A stretch of DNA of 64,000 nt, taken from Acanthaster planci. Lineage: Eukaryota > Echinodermata > Asteroidea > Valvatida > Acanthasteridae. Both the position numbers and the translations under genes were made by a program. Positions 25,820 to 37,975 of the stretch are shown piece after piece. The stretch is taken from NCBI RefSeq assembly GCF_001949145.1, contig NW_019091371.1, forward strand, positions 360,421 through 424,420. The letters are read 5' to 3'. The first letter of the stretch is position 1. Every line of letters begins with the position of its first letter. The notes under the pieces were generated by a model. That model ran no database searches, was not told the origin of the DNA, and saw only the letters and a program-made list of their open reading frames with translations.

Positions 25820-28295
25820 GTAATGAAAATATTTAGTGGAAGTAAAGTCAGTGGACGTTGTTGACACTGAAGTCATTAATTTTCCTTTGAATCAATGGAA
25901 CTGCTGCACAAAGTATTGCAGTAGCATTGGGGAAAATATTAAATTTGAGGCAGTATAACGTAGTACATGTTGAAAAAATTGAGCTTAAGTCATTGTTGAA
26001 AAGGTTAAAAAGGGGACAATTTTCTATACTAGAGGCTGTTATGGTAGCTATACCATTTGTTCTTTATGAAACCTCCCTCAAGTTTTATTAGGAGACCACA
26101 ATCAGTGAGTATGACCAAAGGCATGCTGACTGTAGGGAAACTTGCATAAGACAGAACTAGCTTCAATGCAAAGTTTTAATACAAACTTTAAAAATGGACC
26201 TTCACATCTCAGCTACCCTCATTTTCAGTTTTGTTTAACTGTTTTAAGGGGTCTTTTGATGCATTTTTGGTTTACTGCTAATGAGAAATGTGTATATTCA
26301 TGATAAAACTGTGATGTCATCTCGGGAAGAAATATCTCAATGTTGTATTGGTTTGTGCACAAAAAAGTGCTTAAGTTTTTTAAAACTTTGCTGGCCTCAA
26401 TTTTCTTTTCTTGAATGATTCATTGTTGAGTAAGTTCCCAGCAATAAGCAAACATGCAACCCATTATCAGAAATGTTTTCGTTTAGTTTTTGGTTCACAA
26501 TTTTGGTTTCACAATTTGAACAAAAACCCTATGCACCGAAACTTGTCTTCTCTGAATTACATCACAGCAACAGTGCCCACAGTGTTCTGGGAAAGCATGG
26601 GCAAGTTTTAATGTTTTACAAATTGCTCTTTTCAATGCATTTTACCAAAAAGGGATGTCAAATAATTTTGATACACTGAGGACGAGTATAAAGTTGCAGA
26701 AAAATGGGGTCTCAGAAAAATTCATTGTGGCAACACTTTAAAAGAAGTGCTAGCTGTGACAGTTAATCAGCTCAAGACTCATCTGAGGAGATGCTATTTC
26801 TCACAGCGGCACTAATGTGCACATTCGGTGAGGCAGCAGTAGCATACACTGCATGTCTTAGCACAGTTCTGTCAAGAAATAAATTGCTTATACTAATGGG
26901 TAACATTTTTCAGCTGTGGTTACTATGGCAACAGCATCCCATTGGGCCAAAATGCTCTGTGCATGTAAATGCATAGGTTCACATGTGTATGACATACAGT
27001 ACAAGCTGCCAGGACTCATTGCAACCCACATTGTTTGCACAGACACCAGTTTAATACCGACACTGTAGGCCCATGCACAGCCCCCCCTTCCTTGCCACTT
27101 GAGAAGGTGTACTGATACATGTACCTATACATGTCTAGACTAATCTGAAAAGACGTCATTACCCTAAGAGCACTTTAGCAAGTTGTGACACCTTATCTGT
27201 TGAAGAGGAATATGATGTGTGCGAACAACCTTTTTGTACACAGATGGGCCCACAGCAATGACTTTTAATTCCAGTCACTGGATCCTATTAGTATCGTTAC
27301 ATGTACAGTTTTTCTGTTACCTGTGTAAGGTTACAGACCAGCAAACTGTCATATACAACATCAATTTTTAGGAAAAATATACAGAACTTGCTGAATTTTG
27401 TTACAGACATCAAATTAAGTAAGGGTTATTTTCATCATTTACTTTCTGTTCAGTTTGACTTTTAGATGATCTTAAAGGAGATGTTTAGAAGCCATTTACC
27501 ATTTTGAAATGAGTTCTATTCTCTTTATTGTAAAATGGACCCATTTCAGAGTTCAAATTATTTGAAATTTCTCTAAAATACAAGCTTACAGTTGCATTCA
27601 GAGCCTTGCAGTTGGAGCCCATACAAACCCACACCAAGCATGGCAAGAAAAACCCTTGAATAAGAAAGGCATGGAAGGCATGGAATTATGATTTATTCAG
27701 TGCAGGTAATTTGAGGCCTATTTACCAACGTGCACTCTCCAATAGCTGCATTGACTCAGTTGGCCCCTCAGTGGACCGTGTGAGTGCTGTAAAGTAAATA
27801 GCCAATATGATGCAACCAACGTTGCATCATGTACTTGCAAATTTACAGAAAGTGTCAGAAAAAAGGTTTAGTTTGAAATTGAAGAGATAATCTGGAGGCC
27901 ATCATTACAGAATTCTGTTTTGGCAGTAAATAATTTCAGGTGGTCTGGTATGCTGTGATTGCTGTAGCAGCTACATTTGAAATGTTTTTAATAATCGATC
28001 ATGTCATGTGAACATTTTTCTATAGAGCAACATCTGATACTAGCCATTTGCTGATTCCTTGTTAGTTTTCTTGTACCACAAACAAGGTTGGGGTCTGGAA
28101 AAATGTCAGATCCAGCAAGTAGGCCCATTGCAGTCTGTCCAGGGACTCATCAGCCATACAAACATTCTGCCTGTGGTGTCAAGCCCAGTCTCAAGTCTTC
28201 AAATCAGGAGTGTGCCCAAGGGGTGCTGGAGGAAGGAGGAAGGAATCAGGGAAGGGGAGGGAGATTGGATTAGTTGGCTGTAATGATGTGGACAA

Positions 28296-28329
28296 CCTTA
28301 GACTGCTCAGCCCCTTAGACTGCTCAGCC
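28296..28329. repeat. Perfect 17-bp tandem duplication
   Basis: CCTTAGACTGCTCAGCC occurs twice in direct succession. Nothing else marks the site. Confidence 0.85.
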
Positions 28330-30204
28330 CATTATTAACAATGCATACAAAGTTGGGGCTTTGCATCATGCACTTTCCAAAGCCTGTAAAAATACATGAA
28401 TTATACAAAGAAGTCAGAAAAATCTCAACTATGCTATGAATAAACTTCTTCCTGAAGAAAAAAGACAAAAAGAAAGCCAACTATACATTCATGTATAGCT
28501 GACAAGGAGATTGGCTAGAATTTGAAAATATGTTAATGAGCATGTAGTCCAAATTCATTTTTTATATTTGTTTTGCGTGTGCTTTATAGAATTGTCTTTC
28601 AATGCATCAAAACCTCACATGGATTTTAATTTAATAGGAAATACCTTATTTGTTGAAAAGATATTCCCCACATCAGACTGCATCTATTGCTGGAACTAAT
28701 TTTGTCCTAAATGGAAACCCTTTCCCCTAAATGAACAAGGCATCAATCCTGGCCTGAATGTTTCATAGCAAGACTTCACTGCTGGAGAGTGCTTCAACAA
28801 ACATCTACTGCCCACATTTACCCACCCTCTATAAAAGGACACACCCCCCAAAAAGAAAATCATTACACAGAAAACAGCTGCTATTCCAACTCCAGAGGGC
28901 AGGAGTCTGTCTGTGAACTGAGATAGTTCAACTGATGAGACTAGTTTTTGTTTTAGGCCCTCTAGTTAAAGTGTACAAATTTGATAAATCTTGTGTGAAC
29001 AGCTGTAGCTGCCTATCTGTCTGGGAGGAGCCTAGTAGGGGCAATTAGTATTCACAACACAAAGTTTACAAGGATTTCATTAATATTTAATGTGGAACTG
29101 ACCTTAAAAAAATGGCAAATTATGTGTATTTGTGAATATCTGAAACTCCCGAAATGAGTCAATTATCTTAATGGGAGATTCTCTAAGAATATCGAGTTTG
29201 TAATTTTGATTTCATTTATTTGCTTTTTGTACAATATAAAAATGTAATAAAGACAAAGTAGAAACAGAAATCTAGATTGTTAAAAAAATATGTTCAAAGA
29301 AGAAACCCTGTCAGTGGAGAAGCAGGGATAATACAGACAAGTTTAAAGACTTATTTCCATTGCAGTTCTGTACACGGAGTTTGATGAGTTTTGGTACGGG
29401 TAAACGAATAGGCAAATAATGTATGTTTACACATAACCTGTTCAGGTCAGGTAAAATTAAATAGAGTCTGGTTCAATCAATAAATGTCAGAGGAAGTACA
29501 GGCAATTCAATCAAGCAGTGATTAATTACCCTTGAAATCGTTCTGCAGAAATTTCTCAATTGGGACACTGAACAGTTTTAGGTTTCTATTGCTTTTTCTG
29601 AATGGGGTTGGTTTTGTAGTTGTTGAGGCAAATCCCAATATCAATTTCAAATTGTCTAAATGTTGCCAAAGATGTTTTTAGCTATTAATTTTATTTCCAG
29701 TAATCAGATTTTAGCATTTTCCTCTAAGCATTACATTTCATGAACTGAAAATTTGCAAAATATGTCCACCCTGATCACAACATTTGCATATTACTGTGAC
29801 ATTGTGATCACATCATCGTATTTGCTGAATTCTGAAATTTTTTTATAAAAACAAAATACCAACTCAGAGGAATTGTTTCCAGACTGTAAACAGCAATTCC
29901 TCCAAGTGTTTGGTCCATTTCTATGGTGATGACATGAGTCAGCCAGGAATATATGCAGTTTGGCACATCCTCCACTGTAGCATCTAGAAAGATTTCCACA
30001 ATGATGGATGGTTTCAGTTTGCTACAAGTACATGTACGTTGGACAGTTCACACATACATGGGGTGATGGGGACAACACCTGTTAAAACATGGACATTGTG
30101 AGGTCCAAAGATGTTCTGGGAACAATTTTTGTCCTCACATCTCGGCCCTGACTTTTCTAGCAAAATAAATTGTCCCCTTAACACAGGGAAGGCCCACTCA
30201 ACAG

Positions 30205-30330
30205 CAGAGTTGTAGTTGAGACCGGATAGTCTGAGACTGAGACCAAGACCGAGACCTGAAGTTGCGAGACCAAGACAACCCCCTTCAAAGTGGAGCGAGA
30301 CTGAAATGGTCCGAGACCAAGGATAATAAA
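30205..30330. repeat. GAGACC-rich degenerate repeat
   Basis: Variants of GAGAC(C/T)(A/G)AGACC recur about every 6-12 bases: GAGACCGGATAGTCTGAGAC, GAGACCAAGACCGAGACC, GCGAGACCAAGAC, CGAGACTGAAATGG, CCGAGACCAAGG. This is a simple-sequence-derived patch. The minus-strand open frames over it come from the repeat. Confidence 0.7.
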
Positions 30331-33300
30331 CAACAATAGTAGAAATAAACAAACGAGACACAAAATTACAAATGAACCACAATATACAATGAATTGTTAA
30401 CAGGGTTGACAACATTATATGTGGGCTAACAAATGTTTGAACTATCAACTGTACTGAAAAACGCGAATGAAATGAATAGGTTTTATATATGGTACTGAAG
30501 AAAACAAAAACATGACGAAGTAAAGTAAAGTAATTGATTGTATGCTACTTAGTGCCGGTCTTTACCTTAGACCAGCCACATTTTCAAGACCATAGGGGAA
30601 TGAAACTGCAGCTCCCAAGACTGGTCTCAACACAAAAGAGGAAAGGCAAGGGAATTTGCCAATTTTCATGAAATGCCTCAAGAGCTGATCTCACTTTGGT
30701 GTATTTTTTTTTTTGTTCTTTTGTCACTCAATCTGCTAATAGTGTCTCCCAACCCATGCAACCGACCCCAACCCCAACCTCAACCCTCCCCTCTAACAAC
30801 AAAGGGCCCTTCTACCTCCTGGCACTATTCATGGTATTATGATGGAAGATGAAACCACTCTTTGGAGATCCGTCTCCAAAGCCCAGCTCTCTGGCTCATA
30901 GGGGAGAATTGGGCTAGGTTTTCCAAGCGAGTGGAACCTACCTGTACTTTGGGATCAGTTTTTGATTCCTTAAGCGAAATTGCACTACCTTTACTTTGGG
31001 GTTGTCATGGGAAGTGATATTAGTAGCAAGCACCATTTAGAATAGAAGTATTTTGTTGCAACCATCTGAACTAAAATGTTTTCTGAAATGTGTATTCAGT
31101 GTAAAAAGCGCCCTCTCCTGATGACTGAAAGAGAATTGAAAATATTTCATTTGAAATCATACATGTTTGTGTGACTTTTTTACTGAAATGTGCATTAATC
31201 TGCAGCCGTTGTAGTATGAAAAGTTTTGGCTTAAAATGGATCAAATCATCAGATTGAAAGTTATTGTAGAAAGAGTGTGAAGTTGATAATTTCTTCCAGT
31301 AAATGTAGCTTAAGTTAACCCCATCACGAGCACAACAGCAGTGGTTTGTATCAGATAAAGTTCTGAACCTTTGGAATGCTGTAACATGAAACCATACGTG
31401 TAGATAAAAGATGTGTTAGAAATCTGCATACTCTTCCTTTTTCCCTGGATTATTGTCTTTTAATCTTGCACATGTTTGAGTACTAGTTGTGACTTTGGAT
31501 GGTTTCCTTTCCCAAAGCCCAGTTTAATTTTAGCATCTCAAGATTAAACAAGTCAAATGCAGATTGCATATCTACATGGCAGAATCAGACTGTGGGTTTT
31601 GAAATTTATAATGTCATTCCACAGGGAGTTGTGCATATAATGGAAATATACATGTATATGAAATGTAATGTCATTTAAAGTCAAAGTAAAAAATTCATGT
31701 TTATCATTCCTTCACTCGCCCGTTTTGGAAGCCATCTGGATTTTTGTTACCATTGGAAAATGAGGTGGAAAGAGAGTATAAATGTTCACCAATCTATCTG
31801 AAAATGAAATACCTGTAAATCAGAACTTCTCACATTGTAGTCTGTCAGTCACACCATCCTTGTACCCCTTTGTACAACTGCAAATCATACACATGCCTTT
31901 GATACCATCTTCATCCACTACCATGGACCCATGCTGTTTCCAGCCAAAACCAAGTAATTCCTACTGCCTCGCATGTTCTATCATTTTCTCTGGCAGTTGC
32001 TTTGAACAAAATAGCTAAATTCACAAGCAAATGGAGGTAGCACACAAGAAACTTTACGCATGACTAAACACTCGCTGGATGTCTCTCTCAAGCTTATTGG
32101 AGTGAACCCAGGTGTAGCAGTGTGCACCACATACCTTTCATGCAAACTGTGCTTTTGAATTCTTATGAAACCTGAATATTCAGTTCTCTTGTGCAATGCA
32201 CTCTATCATTTTTGTGTCTTTGAGCAGTAGAAGCCCATCAGTATTTTGTATTTTTCCACTTCATCTAGTAACACCAGAAATTAATCAAGCGTCTAAATGA
32301 TGTAGCTTAGTAGCTACACTTGTACTACCTGGCTAAGAACCTTTTTAACTCAAGAATCGTATAGCATTTTGTGTATGATTTTCCTTTATGTTAGATATCA
32401 GTGATGTAAAAATGTGATTGATGGTGCTTTTGAAGTAATAGAAGAATGGAAGGAAACAGGCAGCAGTTTTGACCTGAAACTGAGACACTGTACATCTTCG
32501 GAAACTGACTACTTCTTTTTTATAAATCTTTTGATAAAACTGAGCCAAAAGTGGGAGAAATCTTTGTTAGACAGTCAGGTCACAACCAATTTCCTGGTTT
32601 GCTGTTATGGTGCATTTTGAACTTTTCCCATACTTTGACAACATTCACTTTCACACTGTGCATCCCCTGATACTTCAGGAAGTCATGGGCCAGATCAGAA
32701 GTAATTTTGCTTCTTTGCCATTCTGTTGCCGTGACCATTCACAGTCTGTTGCCTCACCTATTGCCGACTACTTCCTCTCCCAAACATCATTACCCAGTAG
32801 TTAAGCAGTGAGATGAAAATACGGTGTAGGTCGAGGGTACTTTCCAAAGGAAAGCTGTCAAGCAAAAATACATCAAAGAAAAACCCCTTTTGAGGCCTAG
32901 TGCTGCCTAAATTACAGCGTTGTCAAAGATCACCCGAGAATTGTGTGACTGAGCGTGATCCTTCATTATTTCGAAATGGCAGGGAAGTAGTTTGAGAGTG
33001 CCTCTGGCAAGGCGCCATCAGATTCTTGATTTGTGTAGACCGTGTGCGACATGTAGGTGCCACACTCTGCCGGCTGAGGAAAGCAACCCTGCCAGCCAGG
33101 CAGCATTGTAATATTGGGCAAACGTGCCAGTGTGGCCACTTTGGGATTGCCTTGGGCTACAAAACACCCAGGACGTGTCCAGATTTGAACCAACAAGTTT
33201 TTTGCAATGTGAGCAACCTTTCACATATCATGTTTGACCAAATCTAACAAAATGAGTCACAAGTCTCCAGAGCCACTTCTGATTAAAGGCCTTTCAAACA

Positions 33301-33892
33301 ATCTCGCAGAATAAAAATCAATAGAAACCCTCTTTTTTCCATCAAGTCTATTTTCATCAGGATGTCAAAATTAGAGATATGTAAAAAACATAGCACGCTA
33401 AAAACTTATTTAGAAAAAGATGGCCTGAAGACTTGCTTCATGGGATTGGGTAAAAACTTTCAACAGATGCATAGAACTAAAAAAAATGCTTCTAATTTTG
33501 GCAGGAGTTGGACCCAAATGACATGATCAGCAGTTCAGTATTGGATTTTTGGCAAGTACAAAAATTAGCTAATAGTTGATGATTGCCTAAGATGGCTATG
33601 GATGGTGACTTTACTGTTGCTGCTTCTTGGGTCAAGAGAGACCAGGATAATTACCATCTATGAAAAACCCCCTTCCTCTTGTTGTCCAACCAAACAAGTG
33701 TAAAATTAATGTGATGGTAACTGTTGGGAGAACTGTAAATACAATAAGGTGAACTATTTAAAAAAAAGCGACATTGCCTACCGCCCGGCACTGTATGATG
33801 TATATTTACTATGAAATATTTATTTACATCTGTTCAATCAATGGTGCATTTAGTGCAGGATGAAGTGACAATTAAGAAGAGAATGGAGAAAT

Positions 33893-34061
33893 GGTCAGTG
33901 CGAGAGGTCGGAGGAAAACCCAGAATGAATATTCCTGGGAAAACCCACAGAATCAGGTAGAGACTGAAAACCCAACCCACATGCTGACCTAGGTGGGATT
34001 CGAACCCGGGTCACAGAGTTGGAAAACGAGAAAAGAGCCATCACACCAGCCTTACTCCCTG
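33893..34061 (-). mobile_element. tRNA-derived SINE
   Basis: On the minus strand an RNA polymerase III B-box, GGTTCGAATCC (33996-34006 on the plus strand as GGATTCGAACC), sits inside a GTGACCCGGG...CACC arm like the T-arm of a tRNA. A weak A-box-like GGCTGGTGTGATGGCTC lies about 50 bases upstream. Downstream is a non-tRNA body with GGGTTTTC repeated three times (in ...TTGGGTTTTCAG, TGTGGGTTTTCCC and CTGGGTTTTCCTCC). It is not an intact tRNA gene because the acceptor stem and cloverleaf do not close. It sits about 90 bp upstream of a CUB exon. Confidence 0.7.
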
Positions 34062-34152
34062 AATACTATAGTCTATAGATTTTCGGTCTGTACATTGATA
34101 ATTCAAAATAATATTCTTTGCCTATGTCCACTTTTGTTCTCTTATGTGATAG

Positions 34153-34287
34153 TCCAGAACACAGCATATGAGGTAGCCATCATTGGTCACATCTCTATTG
34201 ACATCTTGAGAGCACAGACACATTGGGTGGACTACTTATGGTATCTCAGGGGCAGACCAGGTAACAGGCTGCTGCTTAACATTTTAG
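34153..34287 (+). CDS. Exon of the CUB-domain protein (second CUB-like domain, N-terminal half)
   Basis: This 135-bp exon (45 codons, phase 1 at both ends) has a modest acceptor (CTCTTATGTGATAG) and a good donor (GTAAGT at 34288). The translation runs from VQNTAYEVAIIGHIS to WYLRGRPGNRLLL. The order G-H-I-S ... W-x-x-x-W-Y-L-x-x-x-P-G-x-R-L-x-L matches the start of a CUB domain (G-x-I-x-S ... C-x-W-x-L ... G-x-x-I-x-L). The cysteine before the Trp is absent here. Phase 1 agrees with the exons on either side. Because it is short and lacks cysteine it would be easy to miss. The support is the splice signals, the phase and the way it completes the exon at 37775-37975. Confidence 0.7.
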
Positions 34288-37200
34288 GTAAGTCTGATGA
34301 AAGGCAGGCTACCACAGGATAATTATTGTTATGTTTTGTTTGTCAACGTAGCTGCTGTCTTTAATGGCTTATTTGTTCCGAGGGGATCCAGCTTGCATCA
34401 GTGATCATTGATTTGTTGCTTCATGTATCATACAATGGCAGACTGTATGAAGTTGGACACTGTGTTTCTGTAGAAGCTCATTCATAACACAGAATAGTTA
34501 CACAATGCACATTTCTGCTGCTCTGCTTTTGTAATGGGAAGCCTATCTTATTGTTCATTGTTAGTGACAATAGCAGTAATGAAAGAACAAAACAACCAAA
34601 TTTGCATTTCTTGCAACAAAAAGCAACTGAAAAAAATGAACAAGAGACAAACAGACTTTACCCAAATGTTTAATACCATTACTTTTCTCCTGGGAGTCTG
34701 AAAGTAGGACAGCAAATGTACACATATTCTTCCAATTTTGAGCAATTTGCCATTTTCTTGCATTGATATTCTGTCAATATCCTTGTTCCAACCTTTACCA
34801 TTACAGCTTTTTGGACTGTTCAAAGAGCTTCAGAATTTTGGACTTCATCAGAAATATTGTAGCATTTAGAGCACTGGCATACAAAGTAATCTCTGTGCAT
34901 ACTAACAGGATGGCCATTTTAAGATGGAACAAGATTTGGCCCCAAAAGACCTCTCTGTTTGTGAAGAGGGCATGTAAGTCATGTCTGCTACCTTCGCAAC
35001 ATATTGTCAAACCAGGATCTAGAAAGAAAACAACTTCAGAGATTTCTGTACAGTCAAGGAGAATCTTACATATTATTGGACAGAGAAATCCTTTTTTCCT
35101 AGAATGGAAGGTTTGATGGGAGATATCACACAGGTATTGTGGATACAATTAATACAGTGCACCAGCCAGTTACACAACCTTGTTTTTGCAGCCCAAGATG
35201 GGATATTCCCCTTTTTTATGTCAAATAAATAACTGAATATGAAAAAACGTCCACTTCCATGAGAGAAGGTTTTACCCCAAAAAAAAATCATCTCTAATAT
35301 ACACCTGTCTCACCAAGTAAAATAAAGCCACTTGGAGGTAGATTTGGGTCTGTCTTTGAAAACACATAGTCCTACATGGAGGCAACACTTTCCCATAGTT
35401 TATTTCATTTTGACCAAATTAGTGACTTGGCTCTATTTGTATTCAGTATCTTGCATCTGATTTAGAAGTGTGATCAATATTTGAACCTCCTTTTTTTTTG
35501 GTTAATATATTTCTCATTGCCCGTTGGCCATGTCAAAACCCCAGTGCATGAGCTGCTTTTGTTTGAATTCTTAAAAGAGTACAAGTACCAAAAATATCAC
35601 CACTATAACCAATTTCTTGATTTTGAGTTTTATGTGGAGGATATTGGACATGTCAGGCCCTTCCTAGCAACATCACCGCAGTAGTGTGAACTCGGCAATT
35701 GATGTAGGCAGAGAAGTCATGATCAGTTATCCCATCCAATGAGATAAACTACCTATAGACCAACAACAGTCGGCCATTTCCAAAAACCATGATTAAACAC
35801 TATATCATTCCCAGAGGTTACTTTGGTACACTGCTGGGCATCATGGAGACAAAAATTGGGGCAGACCATTGCAAACTTAAACGTATGCACAGTTGGTTGC
35901 ACGTCGTCTGACATGGCATATTTTTTCCTCAAACATTAATGATGTCATCATTAAAGACCAAACTGCACAGAAGGTGAAATTATGATGGATTTCAAATATC
36001 CCATCGTTTAATGACCATTTTTACAAATAATTTTGATTTGACACAGTTCCTGAAGTTTATCTTAAAGAACACTGAGAACTGTTTCAAAAACATGTAAAAA
36101 CTTGGCAAATGATCTTTTAACAAACATGAAATTGAGGCAAATATGAAAAACTGTGGAAGTTTGTTCATACATGTACATGTTGCTGTGATGTACTGAAACA
36201 ATAATTTTATTTGTGGAAAATAACTGAACATCAAATTCAGCTGTGCAACATGTAATATTTTCAGTCATCATCCATAGTTCTGATTTGTATCACTCAATTA
36301 ACGTTGCTCTATATTCTTGTGCAGACCTGTAATGACTTATGTTTAGTTGGGCACTGTAAAAATTATGATACCCAGACATTGATTGTAATAGATGTCAGTC
36401 TCTAGGTATTTTAGGTCTGTGATCCCAATAGAATGTAGATTCCAGTGCTCTCTACAGACCTGTTGCTTTCTCTATCATAATTTGCTTTTCTGCAGTACAT
36501 AAATTTTAATTGTTCACATATCATAAACATGTGTGTTCTCTCCATTATTTCAATTGGCACTTGTAAATAGTTCCAGTCCCTGTAGACTAGGGAACAAAAT
36601 GTTTTTTGGTTCTGTCCGCTCCGAGCAGGAACAAAAGAAATGAAATGAAAAAGAAATGAAATTGGCAGTCCTTTGGCACTCATGCACCGCATATAGGTGT
36701 GCAAGTTTATGTACGTTTCACGAGGAGCATGCTGAGTACGTACAACGATTTTAGTCTAGAATGTATGGTTTTCAAGTGCATGCCGAACGCGTGCTAGAAC
36801 CCGGTTGGAAAATTAAGTACAATCAGTCTTTTTTTCCCCGGTGAGGGTGCACTTCAGCTCGGGGCGGGTAGGTGAAATGCTCATGCATGCCGAGCATGTG
36901 CACACAGACATATCTACCTATCATGTCTTTGTTTTCGAGTGTGTGAACAAAGTTTCTTTGCTGCATGGACAAAATTGCTATCAGCAGAATATTCTGTGCA
37001 TCACATCACCATCACATTAGACCCAGATCACTGCAGAATCTGACAGATGGATGCGGTGATATGGACGAAGTAAAGTACATTTACAGTGAGAAATAGCCAA
37101 AAAGATGGGGTAGAAACTACATCATCTGTCACAAATTTGTTATAAATAAATTATACAGCTGGCAGGGAAACTGTCAAGCAAGTTTGCTCTGACAAGGCTG

Positions 37201-37774
37201 CACATTGAAATCACACAAGGGACTAAACTGTATACATTATAAGTGTTGCGGAGTCTTTAAAAGACAGATAGATATTCAGGGACAAGCTGTCAAAATTCAT
37301 GAATGTCACTGTATTCACCATAAAGGGGCCTCAGGGTATGTACATGTATATGGGTTTCAAGTGACGCAGTCGTCTCTCACAATTTCTAAAGCAATTTTGC
37401 ACGGTGTAACTGTGGTAAAACAGGCATTATTTGCTCAAGCTATATAACAAACTATCGTTGAAGTTTATGTATACAGTTGCATAAGGCATTTATCTTGTTG
37501 GCTGTTAGTGGCATTATGTAATTCATATGATATACGTGCTATTTTACATCTAACTAGAATGGATCCAATTTTGTAAATGATGTAAAACAGGAAGAATTAT
37601 ATAAGTTTTCTCATTAATTTGGAAGATATGAGTGATTGAAATGCCGGTGTGAAACACTTCACCAAAGCAAACAAGAAGTACCCAAGATTTCAGCTTTGTT
37701 TTGTAAGAATGTGAAGTGATCAAACCGTTCTCCAAATTATTTTTGTTTATATTATGCTTACTATTTTATTTCAG
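34288..37774 (+). other. 3.5-kb intron of the CUB gene
   Basis: Phase 1 at both edges. Overlapping long open frames on both strands at 34763-35148 look like chance frames: they have no recognisable motif and no splice support. A poly-A/T-rich tract lies near 35280-35500, and CpG- and GC-richer sequence near 36700-36900. I see no mobile element. It ends in a good acceptor (TTTTATTTCAG). Confidence 0.6.
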
Positions 37775-37975
37775 CTGTCAGCATTAATCCAGCTGGCATG
37801 TTAGAGGTTCGAGATGGTAGCACCTCCATGTCACCTCTTCTCCTTCTGATACAGAGAAACAGCACTAATGTCATGGATGTCATTTCAACCCAAGAAAAGG
37901 TCTACGTTCATTGGCATGGCCCAGTCAGCCAGTTCAACAGACTCAGATTTGTCTACTCCAATGTGGCACCAATGG
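37775..37975 (+). CDS. Exon of the CUB-domain protein (second CUB-like domain, C-terminal half)
   Basis: This 201-bp exon (67 codons, phase 1 at both ends) lies between TTTTATTTCAG and GTAAGT. INPAGMLEVRDGSTSMSPLL matches the CUB block 'DYLEVRDG...SPLL', and EKVYVHWHGPVSQFNRLRFV then YSN matches the closing strands. There is no cysteine at all, so this CUB-like domain has lost both conserved disulphides. One N-glycosylation sequon (NST) is present. The exon is the last of this gene that I can recognise. It ends in phase 1, so coding continues downstream, either inside the 26 kb to the window end or beyond it. The gene's overall architecture (membrane anchor, further domains) cannot be seen. 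Confidence 0.8.

Larger units (their letters stand above)
25820..34152 (+). other. 8.3-kb intron of the CUB gene
   Basis: Phase 1 at both edges (one base before, two bases after) joins the end of the first CUB domain to the next exon. It holds a perfect 17-bp tandem duplication (28296-28329), a GAGACC-rich patch (30205-30330) and a tRNA-derived SINE just upstream of the next exon (about 33893-34061). Elsewhere I see only AT-rich sequence without exons. An intervening cassette exon with phase 1-1 could have been missed. Confidence 0.6.

Noticed and set aside
33990-34064. Possible tRNA gene on the minus strand
   Set aside because: The B-box and T-arm-like sequence are present, but the acceptor stem and anticodon arm do not close and a SINE body follows. 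It is better explained as a tRNA-derived SINE.
34763-35148. Overlapping 115-117-codon open frames on both strands
   Set aside because: No motif, no splice signals in the right places and no recognisable family. They look like chance frames inside the intron.
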